A stretch of 10,337 nucleotides of DNA from Anaerolinea sp. (GCA_020216845.1 JAIWNK010000042.1:1-10337); one strand, 5' to 3'. Positions 1 through 7,143 are shown, counted from the first letter of the stretch. Notes: generated by a model from the letters alone, not told the origin. Translations and numbers: made by a program.

Positions 1-1371
1 GCTGGTCTGATCTATGGGAAATTGGTCGAATCGATCGGATTGAATGACCGCCGACGTACAGAAACACAGGTGGATGCGATTATTAAGGCGCAGCCTAATT
101 TGATCATCCTGGCCGGTGGCACGGAACGGGGAGCGACGCGTTCGATCAGCAAACTGGTTGAGATGATCGCGCTTGTGTTGGAAGTCTTACCGCGCGAAAA
201 GCGCCCTGAAATTGTGTATGCGGGCAATCAGGTGCTTGCCAAGCGCATCAAAGATTTGCTCTCCAAGCAGACGACGGTTTATGTCACGCCGAACATTCGT
301 CCCTCGATTGATGTGGAAGACCTTGGCCCGGCGCAAGAGACAATGGCCAAAGTTGTCTACGACATTCGCTCAGAGCAGGTTGGTGGGCTGAAGACGATTG
401 GCAGCCTGTGTACCTTGCCGATTTTGCCGGCCTCGCATGGCTATGGGCGCATGATTCGGTTTATGAGTCAGCTGGATGTGGAATCGGTCAAGGATGCGCG
501 CCGGGTGTTGGGGGTAGATTTGGGCGCATCGGCGACGACGATTGCGGCGACGGTGCAGGGGGCGCTGCGGATGCATACCTTCCGGCTGGGCATGGGCTAT
601 TCCATCAGTGAGGTGATGCGCGTTACCCATTTGGAAGAAGTGGTGCGTTGGCTGCCGATGCACGTGCCGGAAGATGAAGTGCGCGATTATTTGTGGCAGC
701 GCACGCTATATCCGATGATGCAACCCATGACCAGTGAAACCCTGGCAATTGAACAGGCGATGGCGCGGCAGGCCTTGCGGGCGGCTATGCAGGGCATGGA
801 AGCGGAATGGCCCGAGATGGGGCGTCAGTTTGACCCGATTGTGGTCAGTGGGGCCATTCTTGCCCAGGGGTCAACCCCCGGGCAGGCGTTGTTGCAAATT
901 TTGGATGGGCTTGAGCCGGTTGGTATCAGCACGATTTTGCTGGATACATATGGCATCTTGCCGGTGCTTGGCGCCATTGCCGGGCACAACCCGATCTTGC
1001 CGGTGCACGTCTTGGAAAGCAGTGCGTTGGTCAACCTGGGCACGGTCATTCGTCCGGTGTGCAACGCTCGTTATGGCACGCCGATCTTGAAGGTGCGCCT
1101 GGTATATGATAACGATGACTCGACAACGATTGAGCTGCGGCATGGCTCGTTGACGGTTTTGCCCGTTCAGCCCAATCAGCATGTCAAGGTTTACCTGACG
1201 CCGTTGCGCTCGCTGTATATTCCTGGGGTAGAGATACGGCATGGCCTGAGCATGATTGGCGGGATGAACGGAATCGTTGTGGATGCGCGTGGGCATCCGC
1301 TGAGTTTGCCATCGGATGCGCCGCGGCGGCGCGATTTGTTGAAGAAGTGGTCGCTTGCGCTGGGCTTCTGA
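1..1371 (+). CDS. MutL/GlmL-like ASKHA-fold ATPase, 5' partial
   Basis: The reading frame is open from base 1 with no stop, so the N-terminus lies outside the window; a TTG at 22 is not a convincing start. The 456 visible residues resemble the MutL/GlmL family (methylaspartate mutase accessory proteins, thought to be chaperone-like ATPases for B12-dependent mutases). Seen: an LAGGTERG nucleotide-fold motif at visible residues 37-44, a phosphate-2-like VDLGASATT at 172-180, SGAILAQG in the second lobe, and an adenosine-site-like DTYGILPVLGAIA near 315-327. About 115 residues follow (340-456), beta-rich and ending in basic RRRDLLKKW, which I do not expect in classical GlmL. No mutase subunit genes are visible. 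It is first of three co-directional genes, 32 bp before the next. The family is fairly sure; the substrate or partner is unknown. Confidence 0.75.
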   Translation, partial: AGLIYGKLVESIGLNDRRRTETQVDAIIKAQPNLIILAGGTERGATRSISKLVEMIALVLEVLPREKRPEIVYAGNQVLAKRIKDLLSKQTTVYVTPNIRPSIDVEDLGPAQETMAKVVYDIRSEQVGGLKTIGSLCTLPILPASHGYGRMIRFMSQLDVESVKDARRVLGVDLGASATTIAATVQGALRMHTFRLGMGYSISEVMRVTHLEEVVRWLPMHVPEDEVRDYLWQRTLYPMMQPMTSETLAIEQAMARQALRAAMQGMEAEWPEMGRQFDPIVVSGAILAQGSTPGQALLQILDGLEPVGISTILLDTYGILPVLGAIAGHNPILPVHVLESSALVNLGTVIRPVCNARYGTPILKVRLVYDNDDSTTIELRHGSLTVLPVQPNQHVKVYLTPLRSLYIPGVEIRHGLSMIGGMNGIVVDARGHPLSLPSDAPRRRDLLKKWSLALGF

Positions 1372-1391
1372 CCCGGCATGGAACTTGCAAT

Positions 1392-1397
1392 GAGGAG
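1392..1397 (+). promoter_or_regulatory. Shine-Dalgarno that fixes the start of the 349-aa gene
   Basis: GAGGAG lies 6 nt before the ATG at 1404. It favours that ATG over an in-frame GTG at 1347, which would overlap the end of the upstream gene and has no comparable ribosome site. Confidence 0.7.
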
Positions 1398-1403
1398 AAA
1401 TAT

Positions 1404-2453
1404 ATGGTTGCTCCAATCACCCATTTTCTTGCTCTGACAGCTATTCGCCGGGCGCGCATGTTGCCTTCTCGTGGACAGGTGAAGGTGCGTGTGGGTCAAA
1501 AGGTCAGCGCAACGGATGTTGTTGCGGAATGTTTTTTGCCGGGCAAGCATTTGGTGTTCAATATTCGCCGGGCTTTGAATGTTTCACGGGTTGAGCAGGC
1601 TGAAAAGTTGATTGAGTGTAAAGTCGGCGATAAGCTTCAAAAAGGGGATGTGATTGCTGAAGCGGGTGGCCTGTTGCCGCGTTCGGTGCGTGCCCCGGCC
1701 AATGGGCAGGTGGTTGCCATTGTGGGGGGGCAGGTGATGTTTGAATTGCAAAGCGACCGTTTTGAGCTGAAAGCCGGGTTGAATGGCACGGTGACGCAAG
1801 TGATGACCGAGCAAGGGGTTGTGCTGGAGGCCAATGGTGCCTTGCTGCAGGGCGTTTGGGGCAATGGGCAAATTAATTTGGGGCTGCTCACCTGCCTGGC
1901 CAAAAGCCCAGAGGAAGAATTTACGCGGGCCAATGTGGATGTGAGCATGCGCGGGGCGGTTTTGATGTCCGGCCATTGCCGACAGGCAGAAGCATTGGTG
2001 GCAGCGAATGAATTGCCGCTGCGTGGACTGATTTTGGCAAGCATGAGCGCCGATCTGATTCCGGTTGCGCAGGCAATGAGCTATCCGATTTTGCTGATCG
2101 AGGGCTTTGGCCGCCTGCCGATGAATAACATGGCCTACAAGTTGCTGACCAGCAGTGACAAGCGCGATATTTGTCTGAATGCCGCCAATGATGCCTATCA
2201 TGGCGACCGGCCAGAAGCGATGATCCCTTTGCCGGCCAATGGGCAGGTGCCGCAGGAAATTGCCCCCCTTGAGGCCGGGCGGGTGGTGCGCCTGCAGGGG
2301 CCGCCCTATGCCGGTTTGATTGGCAAAGTGCAGCGCATTCATTCGGGGTTGACGACGTTGCCCAATGGATTGCGCACCAGTGCGGCCGATGTGCTGCTGG
2401 AAAATAATCAGCTGGTTTTGGTTGCCTTAGGTAACCTGGATGTGCTAGAATAA
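1404..2453 (+). CDS. Conserved-looking protein with barrel-sandwich (lipoyl-like) hairpins and KOW-like C-terminus
   Basis: 349 aa from the ATG with a good Shine-Dalgarno. I do not recognise a named family. Residues 23-45 (GQVKVRVGQKVSATDVVAE) and 68-113 (VGDKLQKGDVIAE, then RAPANGQVVAIVGG) look like two hairpin units of a biotinyl/lipoyl-type barrel sandwich; a third, weaker one lies near 125-155. The modified-lysine motif of true carriers (MKM or DKA) is absent, so it is probably a structural barrel-sandwich domain, not a swinging arm. Residues 183-262 alternate beta and alpha (RGAVLMSGHC, RGLILASMSADLIP, YPILLIEGFG), suggesting a small Rossmann-like domain. Residues 291-349 (GRVVRLQGPPYAGLIGKVQRI) look KOW/SH3-like. 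No signal peptide or TM helix, so presumably cytoplasmic. Tight linkage to the MutL-like gene suggests a joint role (inference). Confidence 0.8.
   Translation: MVAPITHFLALTAIRRARMLPSRGQVKVRVGQKVSATDVVAECFLPGKHLVFNIRRALNVSRVEQAEKLIECKVGDKLQKGDVIAEAGGLLPRSVRAPANGQVVAIVGGQVMFELQSDRFELKAGLNGTVTQVMTEQGVVLEANGALLQGVWGNGQINLGLLTCLAKSPEEEFTRANVDVSMRGAVLMSGHCRQAEALVAANELPLRGLILASMSADLIPVAQAMSYPILLIEGFGRLPMNNMAYKLLTSSDKRDICLNAANDAYHGDRPEAMIPLPANGQVPQEIAPLEAGRVVRLQGPPYAGLIGKVQRIHSGLTTLPNGLRTSAADVLLENNQLVLVALGNLDVLE
2422..2451 (+). promoter_or_regulatory. Possible internal extended -10 promoter
   Basis: TGC-TAGAAT at 2443-2451 matches an extended -10 (TGn plus 5 of 6 bases), with a weak -35 TTGCCT at 2422-2427, spacing 18. 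It overlaps the last codons of the 349-aa gene and would start RNA near 2458, allowing separate expression of the next gene. Pattern match only. Confidence 0.3.
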
Positions 2454-2486
2454 GAGAATGCCAACAAAACCCTATTTGGAGGAGCA

Positions 2487-3146
2487 ATGAGCAGTTTTCA
2501 ATTTGACGAAAAAGACGATTCGTTTGATCAAGAGCCCGAATTGCAGGAAGAAGCGGTAGAGGGTGAAGAATTTCTTGAAGAAGATGAAGAGGAAGAAAAA
2601 CCGGGGAGTAATCGCACCTTTTTGCTGGCGGTAGGGATTATTGCTGCCGTGGTGGTGTTGTTGGTCATCCTGGGTGTGGTGTATGCATTGGTGATTGCAC
2701 CGAATGCGCGCGCCAGTCAGCAACAGCAGATTGCGCAGGTCAATGCCCAAAATACGGCCATTGCCATGCAAGGCACGGCGACGGAGATGTACAACGAGGC
2801 AGTGCGGGCACAAAAGGCCACGTTGGATGCGATGCCAACAGCAACCAAGGCGCCGACGAATACGCCGGTTATTTTGCCAACCAACACCAATACACCTGCA
2901 CCAACGCAGCCGCCTGCCGCAACAGCTGCTAACGGACAGACTGAGACGGTTGTTGCTTTTCAGACAATGGCAGCTGGGACGTTGACCGCACAGGCGACGA
3001 TGGGCCTCACGCCGCAGCCGACTGCAACAGGCCTTTCCAATACGGGCATTATGGATGAGGTGGGCTTCCCGTGGGTGATTGGGCTGGCTTTGTTGCTGAT
3101 TGTTGTCATCATTGTCTCGCGTCGCTTGCGCATGGCGGGCCACTAA
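2487..3146 (+). CDS. Two-TM protein with acidic N-tail, Thr/Pro stalk and LSNTG-type C-terminal anchor
   Basis: 219 aa; the ATG follows a GGAGGAG ribosome site by a few bases. Layout: a strongly acidic cytoplasmic-looking tail (residues 5-37), TM helix about 45-71, a Gln/Ala/Thr-rich stretch that may be helical (75-115), a Pro/Thr-rich linker (116-145), a further Thr/Ala-rich segment, then LSNTG (183-187), hydrophobic segment 193-210 and a basic tail SRRLR (211-215). The last part has the order of a sortase sorting signal (LPxTG-like motif, TM, positive tail), with Ser in place of Pro. There is no cleavable signal peptide, so it could equally be a two-TM membrane protein with an exposed loop. 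Third gene of the operon, 33 bp after the previous stop. Function unknown. Confidence 0.8.
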   Translation: MSSFQFDEKDDSFDQEPELQEEAVEGEEFLEEDEEEEKPGSNRTFLLAVGIIAAVVVLLVILGVVYALVIAPNARASQQQQIAQVNAQNTAIAMQGTATEMYNEAVRAQKATLDAMPTATKAPTNTPVILPTNTNTPAPTQPPAATAANGQTETVVAFQTMAAGTLTAQATMGLTPQPTATGLSNTGIMDEVGFPWVIGLALLLIVVIIVSRRLRMAGH

Positions 3147-3196
3147 TGCTTGCCGCCTGACCAACGGGTTTTGTTGATGGGCTAATCAGAAACAAA

Positions 3197-3231
3197 CAGG
3201 GCCGGGGTTTACCGGCCCTGTGCTTTTTTTT
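3197..3231. terminator. Rho-independent terminator, probably bidirectional
   Basis: A perfect 9-bp stem (CAGGGCCGG / CCGGCCCTG, 3197-3205 and 3212-3220) with loop GGTTTA, followed by TGC and eight T (3224-3231). It ends the plus-strand operon that stops at 3146. Read on the minus strand the same stem is followed by TTTGTTT, so it can also end the phosphohexomutase gene that stops at 3250. Confidence 0.9.
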
Positions 3232-3249
3232 GTGGGAGGGGGGATGCAA

Positions 3250-4710
3250 TCAGGTGATGTTGGCTGCAATTTCGTTGCCGTAATTGAGCAGGGCTTTGAC
3301 CATTTCGGGGCTGCGGCCTTCGGCGTAGACGCGTAACACGGGTTCGGTGCCGGAAGGACGGATGAGCAGCCAGGAGTCATCTGCCAGAATGTATTTGACC
3401 CCATCCATTGCGCTGACTTTGAGCACCTGTTCTCCGCCAATTTGCGTTGGGGCTTGATCAATCAGGCGTTGGGTCATTTTGTCTTTGGCGACCGGATGGC
3501 GCAGACGCAAATCGGTGCGCTCATAGAAGGCCGGGCCGACTTCTTCCAGCAGGTTTTGCACCAGCTCATAGAGCGAGGTTTGTGCAGCGGCGACCATTTC
3601 GATCAGAATCAGGCCCATCAAGATGCCATCCCCTTCAGGAATGTGGCCTTTGAAGGAGATGCCGCCTGATTCTTCGCCGCCAATCAACACGTCTTCTTTG
3701 ATCATGTAATCGGCAATGTGATTGAAGCCAACCGGCGTTTCGTAGATGGGCAGGCCGTAGCGCTGAGCCAGGCGGTCAATCATGCGCGTGGTCGAGACGG
3801 TGCGCACAGCTGCGCCGCGCCAGCCGCGCTTTTCGACCAGGTAACGCAACGTGAGCGCCATGATTTTGTGCGGGTCCACAAAATTGCCGCGCTCATCCAT
3901 GGCGCCGATGCGGTCGGCATCGCCATCAGTGGCAACACCCCAGTTGCCAGCGCCGGTGCCGATGGCGCCGGTGAGCGCACCCAGGTAGCGGGCAATGGGT
4001 TCGGGGTGAATGCCGCCAAAGCCGGGGTTCATCTCGCCACGGATTTCGGTTACCTCGCAGCCTGTGCCTTGCAGAATGCCGCGGATGACACCGCGCCCGG
4101 AGCCATACATGGAATCGACGACAATGCGTTGCGGGTTTTCGGCAATGAGGTCAAAATCAATCAACGTGCGCAGATGTTCCTGATAGGCAGTGAGCGGGTT
4201 GAAACGGCGGATGAGACCATTTTGACGGGCGATCTCAAAATCCATCAGGTTGGGGCCGCGTGCCTGACTTTCGTTGTCGTTCAGGTAAATCTCTACCCGC
4301 CGACATTGCTCGGGCGAGGCGGAGCTGCCCGAGGCTGCTTTGAGCTTGACGCCATTATAACGCGGCGCGTTGTGCGAGGCAGTGATCATCACACCTGCTG
4401 CAGCATTCAGATTGTGCACAGCATAAGAGATGACTGGCGTCGGCGCATCGGCCTGGCTGAGATAAACGGTGAAGCCATTGGCGGCTAGCACGCGCGCTAC
4501 CTCAGAAGCATAGCGATCGGAGAGAAAGCGTGTATCGAAGCCAACAACAACGCGGCGCGGGTCTATGGTTTGTTCCAACGCCGCGCCGTTGTTCCAGGTT
4601 TCGTTTGCCAGGGCATCTGCAATGGCTTGGGTGACCATGCGTAAATTATCGAAGGTGAAGGTATCTGAGATGACGGCTCGCCAGCCATCGGTGCCAAAGT
4701 GAATGGGCAT
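3250..4710 (-). CDS. Phosphoglucomutase/phosphomannomutase (alpha-D-phosphohexomutase)
   Basis: 486 aa, a full-length member of the alpha-D-phosphohexomutase superfamily, which interconverts hexose 1- and 6-phosphates via a phosphoserine enzyme and feeds sugar-nucleotide and wall polysaccharide synthesis. Seen in order: N-terminal FGTDGWRA (5-12), catalytic loop TASHNAPRYNG (110-120, Ser112 the phosphorylated residue), metal loop DGDADR (262-267), sugar-binding loop GGEESGG (344-350) and phosphate-binding RPSGTEP (451-457). All four key motifs are intact, so it should be active; whether glucose, mannose or glucosamine phosphate is preferred cannot be read from sequence. The ATG has AGGAGG 8 nt upstream (4719-4724 on the complement). 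It follows the DUF389 gene by 36 bp on the same strand, probably one transcript. No signal peptide; cytoplasmic. Confidence 0.95.
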   Translation of the reverse strand: MPIHFGTDGWRAVISDTFTFDNLRMVTQAIADALANETWNNGAALEQTIDPRRVVVGFDTRFLSDRYASEVARVLAANGFTVYLSQADAPTPVISYAVHNLNAAAGVMITASHNAPRYNGVKLKAASGSSASPEQCRRVEIYLNDNESQARGPNLMDFEIARQNGLIRRFNPLTAYQEHLRTLIDFDLIAENPQRIVVDSMYGSGRGVIRGILQGTGCEVTEIRGEMNPGFGGIHPEPIARYLGALTGAIGTGAGNWGVATDGDADRIGAMDERGNFVDPHKIMALTLRYLVEKRGWRGAAVRTVSTTRMIDRLAQRYGLPIYETPVGFNHIADYMIKEDVLIGGEESGGISFKGHIPEGDGILMGLILIEMVAAAQTSLYELVQNLLEEVGPAFYERTDLRLRHPVAKDKMTQRLIDQAPTQIGGEQVLKVSAMDGVKYILADDSWLLIRPSGTEPVLRVYAEGRSPEMVKALLNYGNEIAANIT

Positions 4711-4746
4711 GTAGGGTTCCTCCTAAGGGGTATTTGCAGAGAGATT

Positions 4747-5952
4747 TTAGGGGTTGGGTGCGGGGGTAGCGGTGACCAGCAGGGTTTGCACTACCCAGCC
4801 TTCAATACCGGCGCTGTTGCGGATGCGCACCCAGTAAACTCCGCCCTGTTGGGTCGGTTCAGACAAAACCTGGATGATTTCGCCGTTCAAGACAGTGGTG
4901 AGGATGAGCGTATTATAACCGGGGGCTTCGCGCACGTTGGCGCCATCCGAGGTGGCTGCTGAAACGCGTGCCCAAATGGGGGTGGGCTCTGGGGTGAGGG
5001 TTTGCGTGGCGGTGGGGCTAGGCTCCAGCGTGGGGGTGAAGGTAGGTGGTAAGCTGGGGGTAGGGCTGGGTTCAGGGGTGGGGGTTTCGGTGGGCGTTTC
5101 GGTCGGGGCAAGCGTGAGGGTGGGGGTGGGCGTGTTGGGCTGTGGCGCAACCGGTGCAGGCAAGAAGAAGCCGCTGCCGAAACCGGTCAGGAGCATGACG
5201 GCTAGCAACCCGATCAGGATCATGCTGCCTGCGGCCAGAAAACCGGCCAGCTTGCGCGGGCGGAAACCCATCAGGGTCAACACAAATGAGCCGATGATGA
5301 CCGCCCAGGCCATTTGGACGACAAAGACGATCAGACCATCGGGGAAGAGGCCCTGAACGCCACTGGTGAGGCCAAAACCAGCCATGCCGAGTGGCAGGTA
5401 TAGCTCATAGGCCAGGGCGATGCTGGTGACCAGGGGGCGTTGTTTGGAGCGAATGAGCAGGAAGGCGGTCAGGCCAGCTCCCAGGCTGAGCAGCAACAAA
5501 TCGGGCCACGAAAAAACGCTGTGATCGGTGATTTGCTGGAAGGTGGTCTCTGGCAAAGCTTGTGCGGCTAAGCCGCCCAACAGCCCGGCCAGGAAGAAGA
5601 TTGTTCCGCCAATGATGGCTGAGATGAGGGCGCGCAGGAAGAAGCGCGCCGAGCCAAGTGCTGCACCAAGCGACATGCCGATGATGGGAGACATGAACGG
5701 GGCAAGCAGGATGACCAGCACGTACAGCGCCGGTGAATCGAGCAACATGGCGGCAACCATCACCAGGCTGGAGAGCAAAGCAAAGACGAAGAAATCAGCA
5801 GACGGAGTGGCGCGGTGCGACACCTCCTTGAGCAGGCTGTTGCGTTCGTCATGTTCTCTGGGCAAGACCAGCCGTTGCTGCTGTCGGCGGCGGGCAGGTG
5901 GAATTTTTTCCGGCGGTTCGGTTGGAATGGGCCGAGAAGTTGGTAGTGTCAT
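4747..5952 (-). CDS. DUF389-family membrane protein with Thr/Pro stalk and C-terminal SH3b domain
   Basis: 401 aa. The N-tail (1-50) is basic and proline-rich. About seven hydrophobic segments follow (roughly 53-71, 75-96, 105-130, 150-167, 173-195, 205-227, 236-257). The segment LLAPFMSPIIGMSLGAALG (82-100) is the kind of motif seen in DUF389 (TIGR00341) proteins, whose function is not established. Residues 267-325 are a Thr/Pro/Glu-rich stalk, and 327-393 look like a bacterial SH3 (SH3b) domain: a GANVREAPG core (337-345), GEIIQVL, VYWVRIRN, GIEGWVVQTLL. SH3b domains commonly bind wall peptides, so the tail is probably outside the membrane (inference). The ATG is preceded by AGGAT 7 nt upstream. 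It appears to lead a two-gene unit with the phosphohexomutase. Confidence 0.8.
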   Translation of the reverse strand: MTLPTSRPIPTEPPEKIPPARRRQQQRLVLPREHDERNSLLKEVSHRATPSADFFVFALLSSLVMVAAMLLDSPALYVLVILLAPFMSPIIGMSLGAALGSARFFLRALISAIIGGTIFFLAGLLGGLAAQALPETTFQQITDHSVFSWPDLLLLSLGAGLTAFLLIRSKQRPLVTSIALAYELYLPLGMAGFGLTSGVQGLFPDGLIVFVVQMAWAVIIGSFVLTLMGFRPRKLAGFLAAGSMILIGLLAVMLLTGFGSGFFLPAPVAPQPNTPTPTLTLAPTETPTETPTPEPSPTPSLPPTFTPTLEPSPTATQTLTPEPTPIWARVSAATSDGANVREAPGYNTLILTTVLNGEIIQVLSEPTQQGGVYWVRIRNSAGIEGWVVQTLLVTATPAPNP

Positions 5953-5973
5953 TACAGAATCCTGAGGCTAATT

Positions 5974-6002
5974 ATAATACAAAAATCCAAAGCGGTTTTC
6001 CA
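5974..6002 (-). promoter_or_regulatory. Candidate promoter of the DUF389-phosphohexomutase unit
   Basis: On the complement, TATTAT (5974-5979) as -10 and TGGAAA (5997-6002) as -35, spacing 17; an overlapping TATAAT lies at 5971-5976. Transcription would begin near 5967, leaving a short leader that contains the ribosome site. The -35 is weak. Confidence 0.4.
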
Positions 6003-6011
6003 GTTGAAAAA

Positions 6012-6041
6012 TTCACACGGCCTGCAAAAAGCGGGTACAAT
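6012..6041 (+). promoter_or_regulatory. Promoter of the BMP-like lipoprotein gene, probably leaderless
   Basis: TTCACA (6012-6017, 5 of 6) and TACAAT (6036-6041, 5 of 6) with an 18-nt spacer. The ATG begins at 6048, only 6 nt past the -10, so RNA should start at or next to the start codon. No Shine-Dalgarno is seen before this ATG. Confidence 0.6.
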
Positions 6042-6047
6042 ACGGGC

Positions 6048-7061
6048 ATGAAACGATTTTGGTTTTGCTTGTTGTTCCTGTTTGTGGTTGGCTGTACGGC
6101 GACGACGCCGACCCTTGACCTGCCGGTTGTGGATACGCCGACGGCAAGCATGGCTGCTTCGGCCACCCTGCCGCCAGAAGTTCCGCCGACGCAGACGCCT
6201 GCGCCCGGGCGGGTGTGGTTGGTGGGCTCGCTGCCTGATGGCGATTTTCAGGCCGCCGTGGCAGCTTTGGCCGGGCAGAGCAATTTGACCCTGGAAGTGC
6301 GCCCTGATTTGCAAACCGGGTTGGAAGCTGAAGTGAAGATGGTGTTGGCTGGGGGCAACCCGGCTGGCCTGGCAAGCGCAGTTGCCGCTGCGCCACAGGT
6401 GCCGTTTGTGGTGTTTGGAGATGCGCCTGACTTGCCGCAGGCGACCAATGTGTGGCGGGTGCGGCTGCGTCCGCAAGATCAGCTGTTTGTTGCCGGCTAT
6501 TTGACGGCTATTTTGGCGCCCGATTGGCGTTCGGCAGCTTTGTTGCCGGAAGATGCTGGATTGTTGGCGAAGGGCAGCGAGGTGTTTACCAACGGGGCGC
6601 GGTATTGGTGTGGGCGTTGCGCGCCGACGTATGGGCCGGTGGTGCTTTTCCCGCTAACGGCGACGCTGCCTTCGGGCAGTGCTCCTTCTGCCTGGCTGAC
6701 GGCCTTTGATGTGTTGCACGAGAAGCGTGTGGAAGTAGTCTACGTGGCGCCGCAAGCGGTCAGCGAGGAACTGTTGCGCGGCTTGGCGGAGCGTCGGGTG
6801 CTGGTGGTGAGTGGCGGGCCGTTGCCCGATTCGGCGCGCGAGATTTGGGCTGCCGCGGTGATGGAAGACCCCGCACAGACGTTGCAGGAGATTTGGGCGG
6901 ATGTTTTGGCGGGGCAGCCCGGGCAAGAGCGGTTGGTGGCTTTGCGGGTTGCTGAGGTCAACCAACGCCTGCTTTCGCCGGGGCGTCAGGAGCGGGCGGA
7001 GTTGGTCATTGCGGCACTGGATGAGGGGCTGATTTCTCCGTTTAGCGTCTCTGCGCCATAA
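6048..7061 (+). CDS. Lipoprotein with BMP/PnrA-like substrate-binding fold (putative)
   Basis: 337 aa. The ATG at 6048 is chosen because it opens a clean lipoprotein signal: MKRFWFCLLFLFVVGC with lipobox VVGC and lipidated Cys16; upstream in-frame starts would bury it. A Thr/Pro tether (17-53) follows, then an alpha/beta domain from GRVWLVGSLPDGDFQAAVAA (54-73) onward. Features such as FVAGYLTAIL (147-156), regular strand-helix alternation (VEVVYVAPQAVSEELLRGL, RRVLVVSGG) and the ending LDEGLISPF (324-332) recall basic membrane protein (BMP/PnrA) nucleoside-binding lipoproteins. There is a CGRC pair at 188-191. No ABC permease or ATPase genes are nearby, so transport is not shown and a sensory role is possible. 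The family call is tentative; export and lipidation are well supported. Confidence 0.75.
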   Translation: MKRFWFCLLFLFVVGCTATTPTLDLPVVDTPTASMAASATLPPEVPPTQTPAPGRVWLVGSLPDGDFQAAVAALAGQSNLTLEVRPDLQTGLEAEVKMVLAGGNPAGLASAVAAAPQVPFVVFGDAPDLPQATNVWRVRLRPQDQLFVAGYLTAILAPDWRSAALLPEDAGLLAKGSEVFTNGARYWCGRCAPTYGPVVLFPLTATLPSGSAPSAWLTAFDVLHEKRVEVVYVAPQAVSEELLRGLAERRVLVVSGGPLPDSAREIWAAAVMEDPAQTLQEIWADVLAGQPGQERLVALRVAEVNQRLLSPGRQERAELVIAALDEGLISPFSVSAP

Positions 7062-7104
7062 CACAATAATTATCAGCGGTTTGTCATCCGGCTATCAAGC
7101 CTTT

Positions 7105-7143
7105 TGATCCTGTCAGCGCGATGATGGGAGTACCTCAGGATCA
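7105..7143 (+). promoter_or_regulatory. Inverted repeat in the leader of the VWA gene
   Basis: TGATCCTG (7105-7112) and CAGGATCA (7136-7143) are perfect 8-bp inverted arms 23 nt apart. The right arm ends a few bases before the AGGAGA ribosome site (7147-7152). It could be an operator or a leader hairpin affecting translation. A possible -35 TTGTCA lies at 7081-7086, with a poor -10 (TTTGAT) at 7103-7108. Confidence 0.35.

Noticed and set aside
1347..1403. GTG at 1347 as the start of the 349-aa gene
   Set aside because: It would overlap the upstream gene and lacks a ribosome site, whereas the ATG at 1404 has GAGGAG at the right distance.
1584..2342. A 252-codon minus-strand open frame inside the 349-aa gene
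   Set aside because: It is His/Gln/Arg-rich with no recognisable fold, and is antisense to a gene with a clear start and operon position.
2472..3164. A 230-codon minus-strand open frame opposite the two-TM protein gene
   Set aside because: Its composition (His/Cys/Arg-rich, poly-Phe) mirrors the complement of acidic and Gln/Ala codons; the plus-strand frame has a ribosome site and sensible topology.
3718..4488. A 256-codon plus-strand open frame opposite the phosphohexomutase gene
   Set aside because: It lies wholly antisense to a gene with all catalytic motifs, shows no domain of its own and has no good ribosome site; it is a GC-driven shadow.
5898..6047. In-frame ATG at 5898 as the start of the BMP-like gene
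   Set aside because: It would overlap the divergent DUF389 gene and place 50 residues before a clean lipoprotein signal; the promoter also lies inside that stretch.
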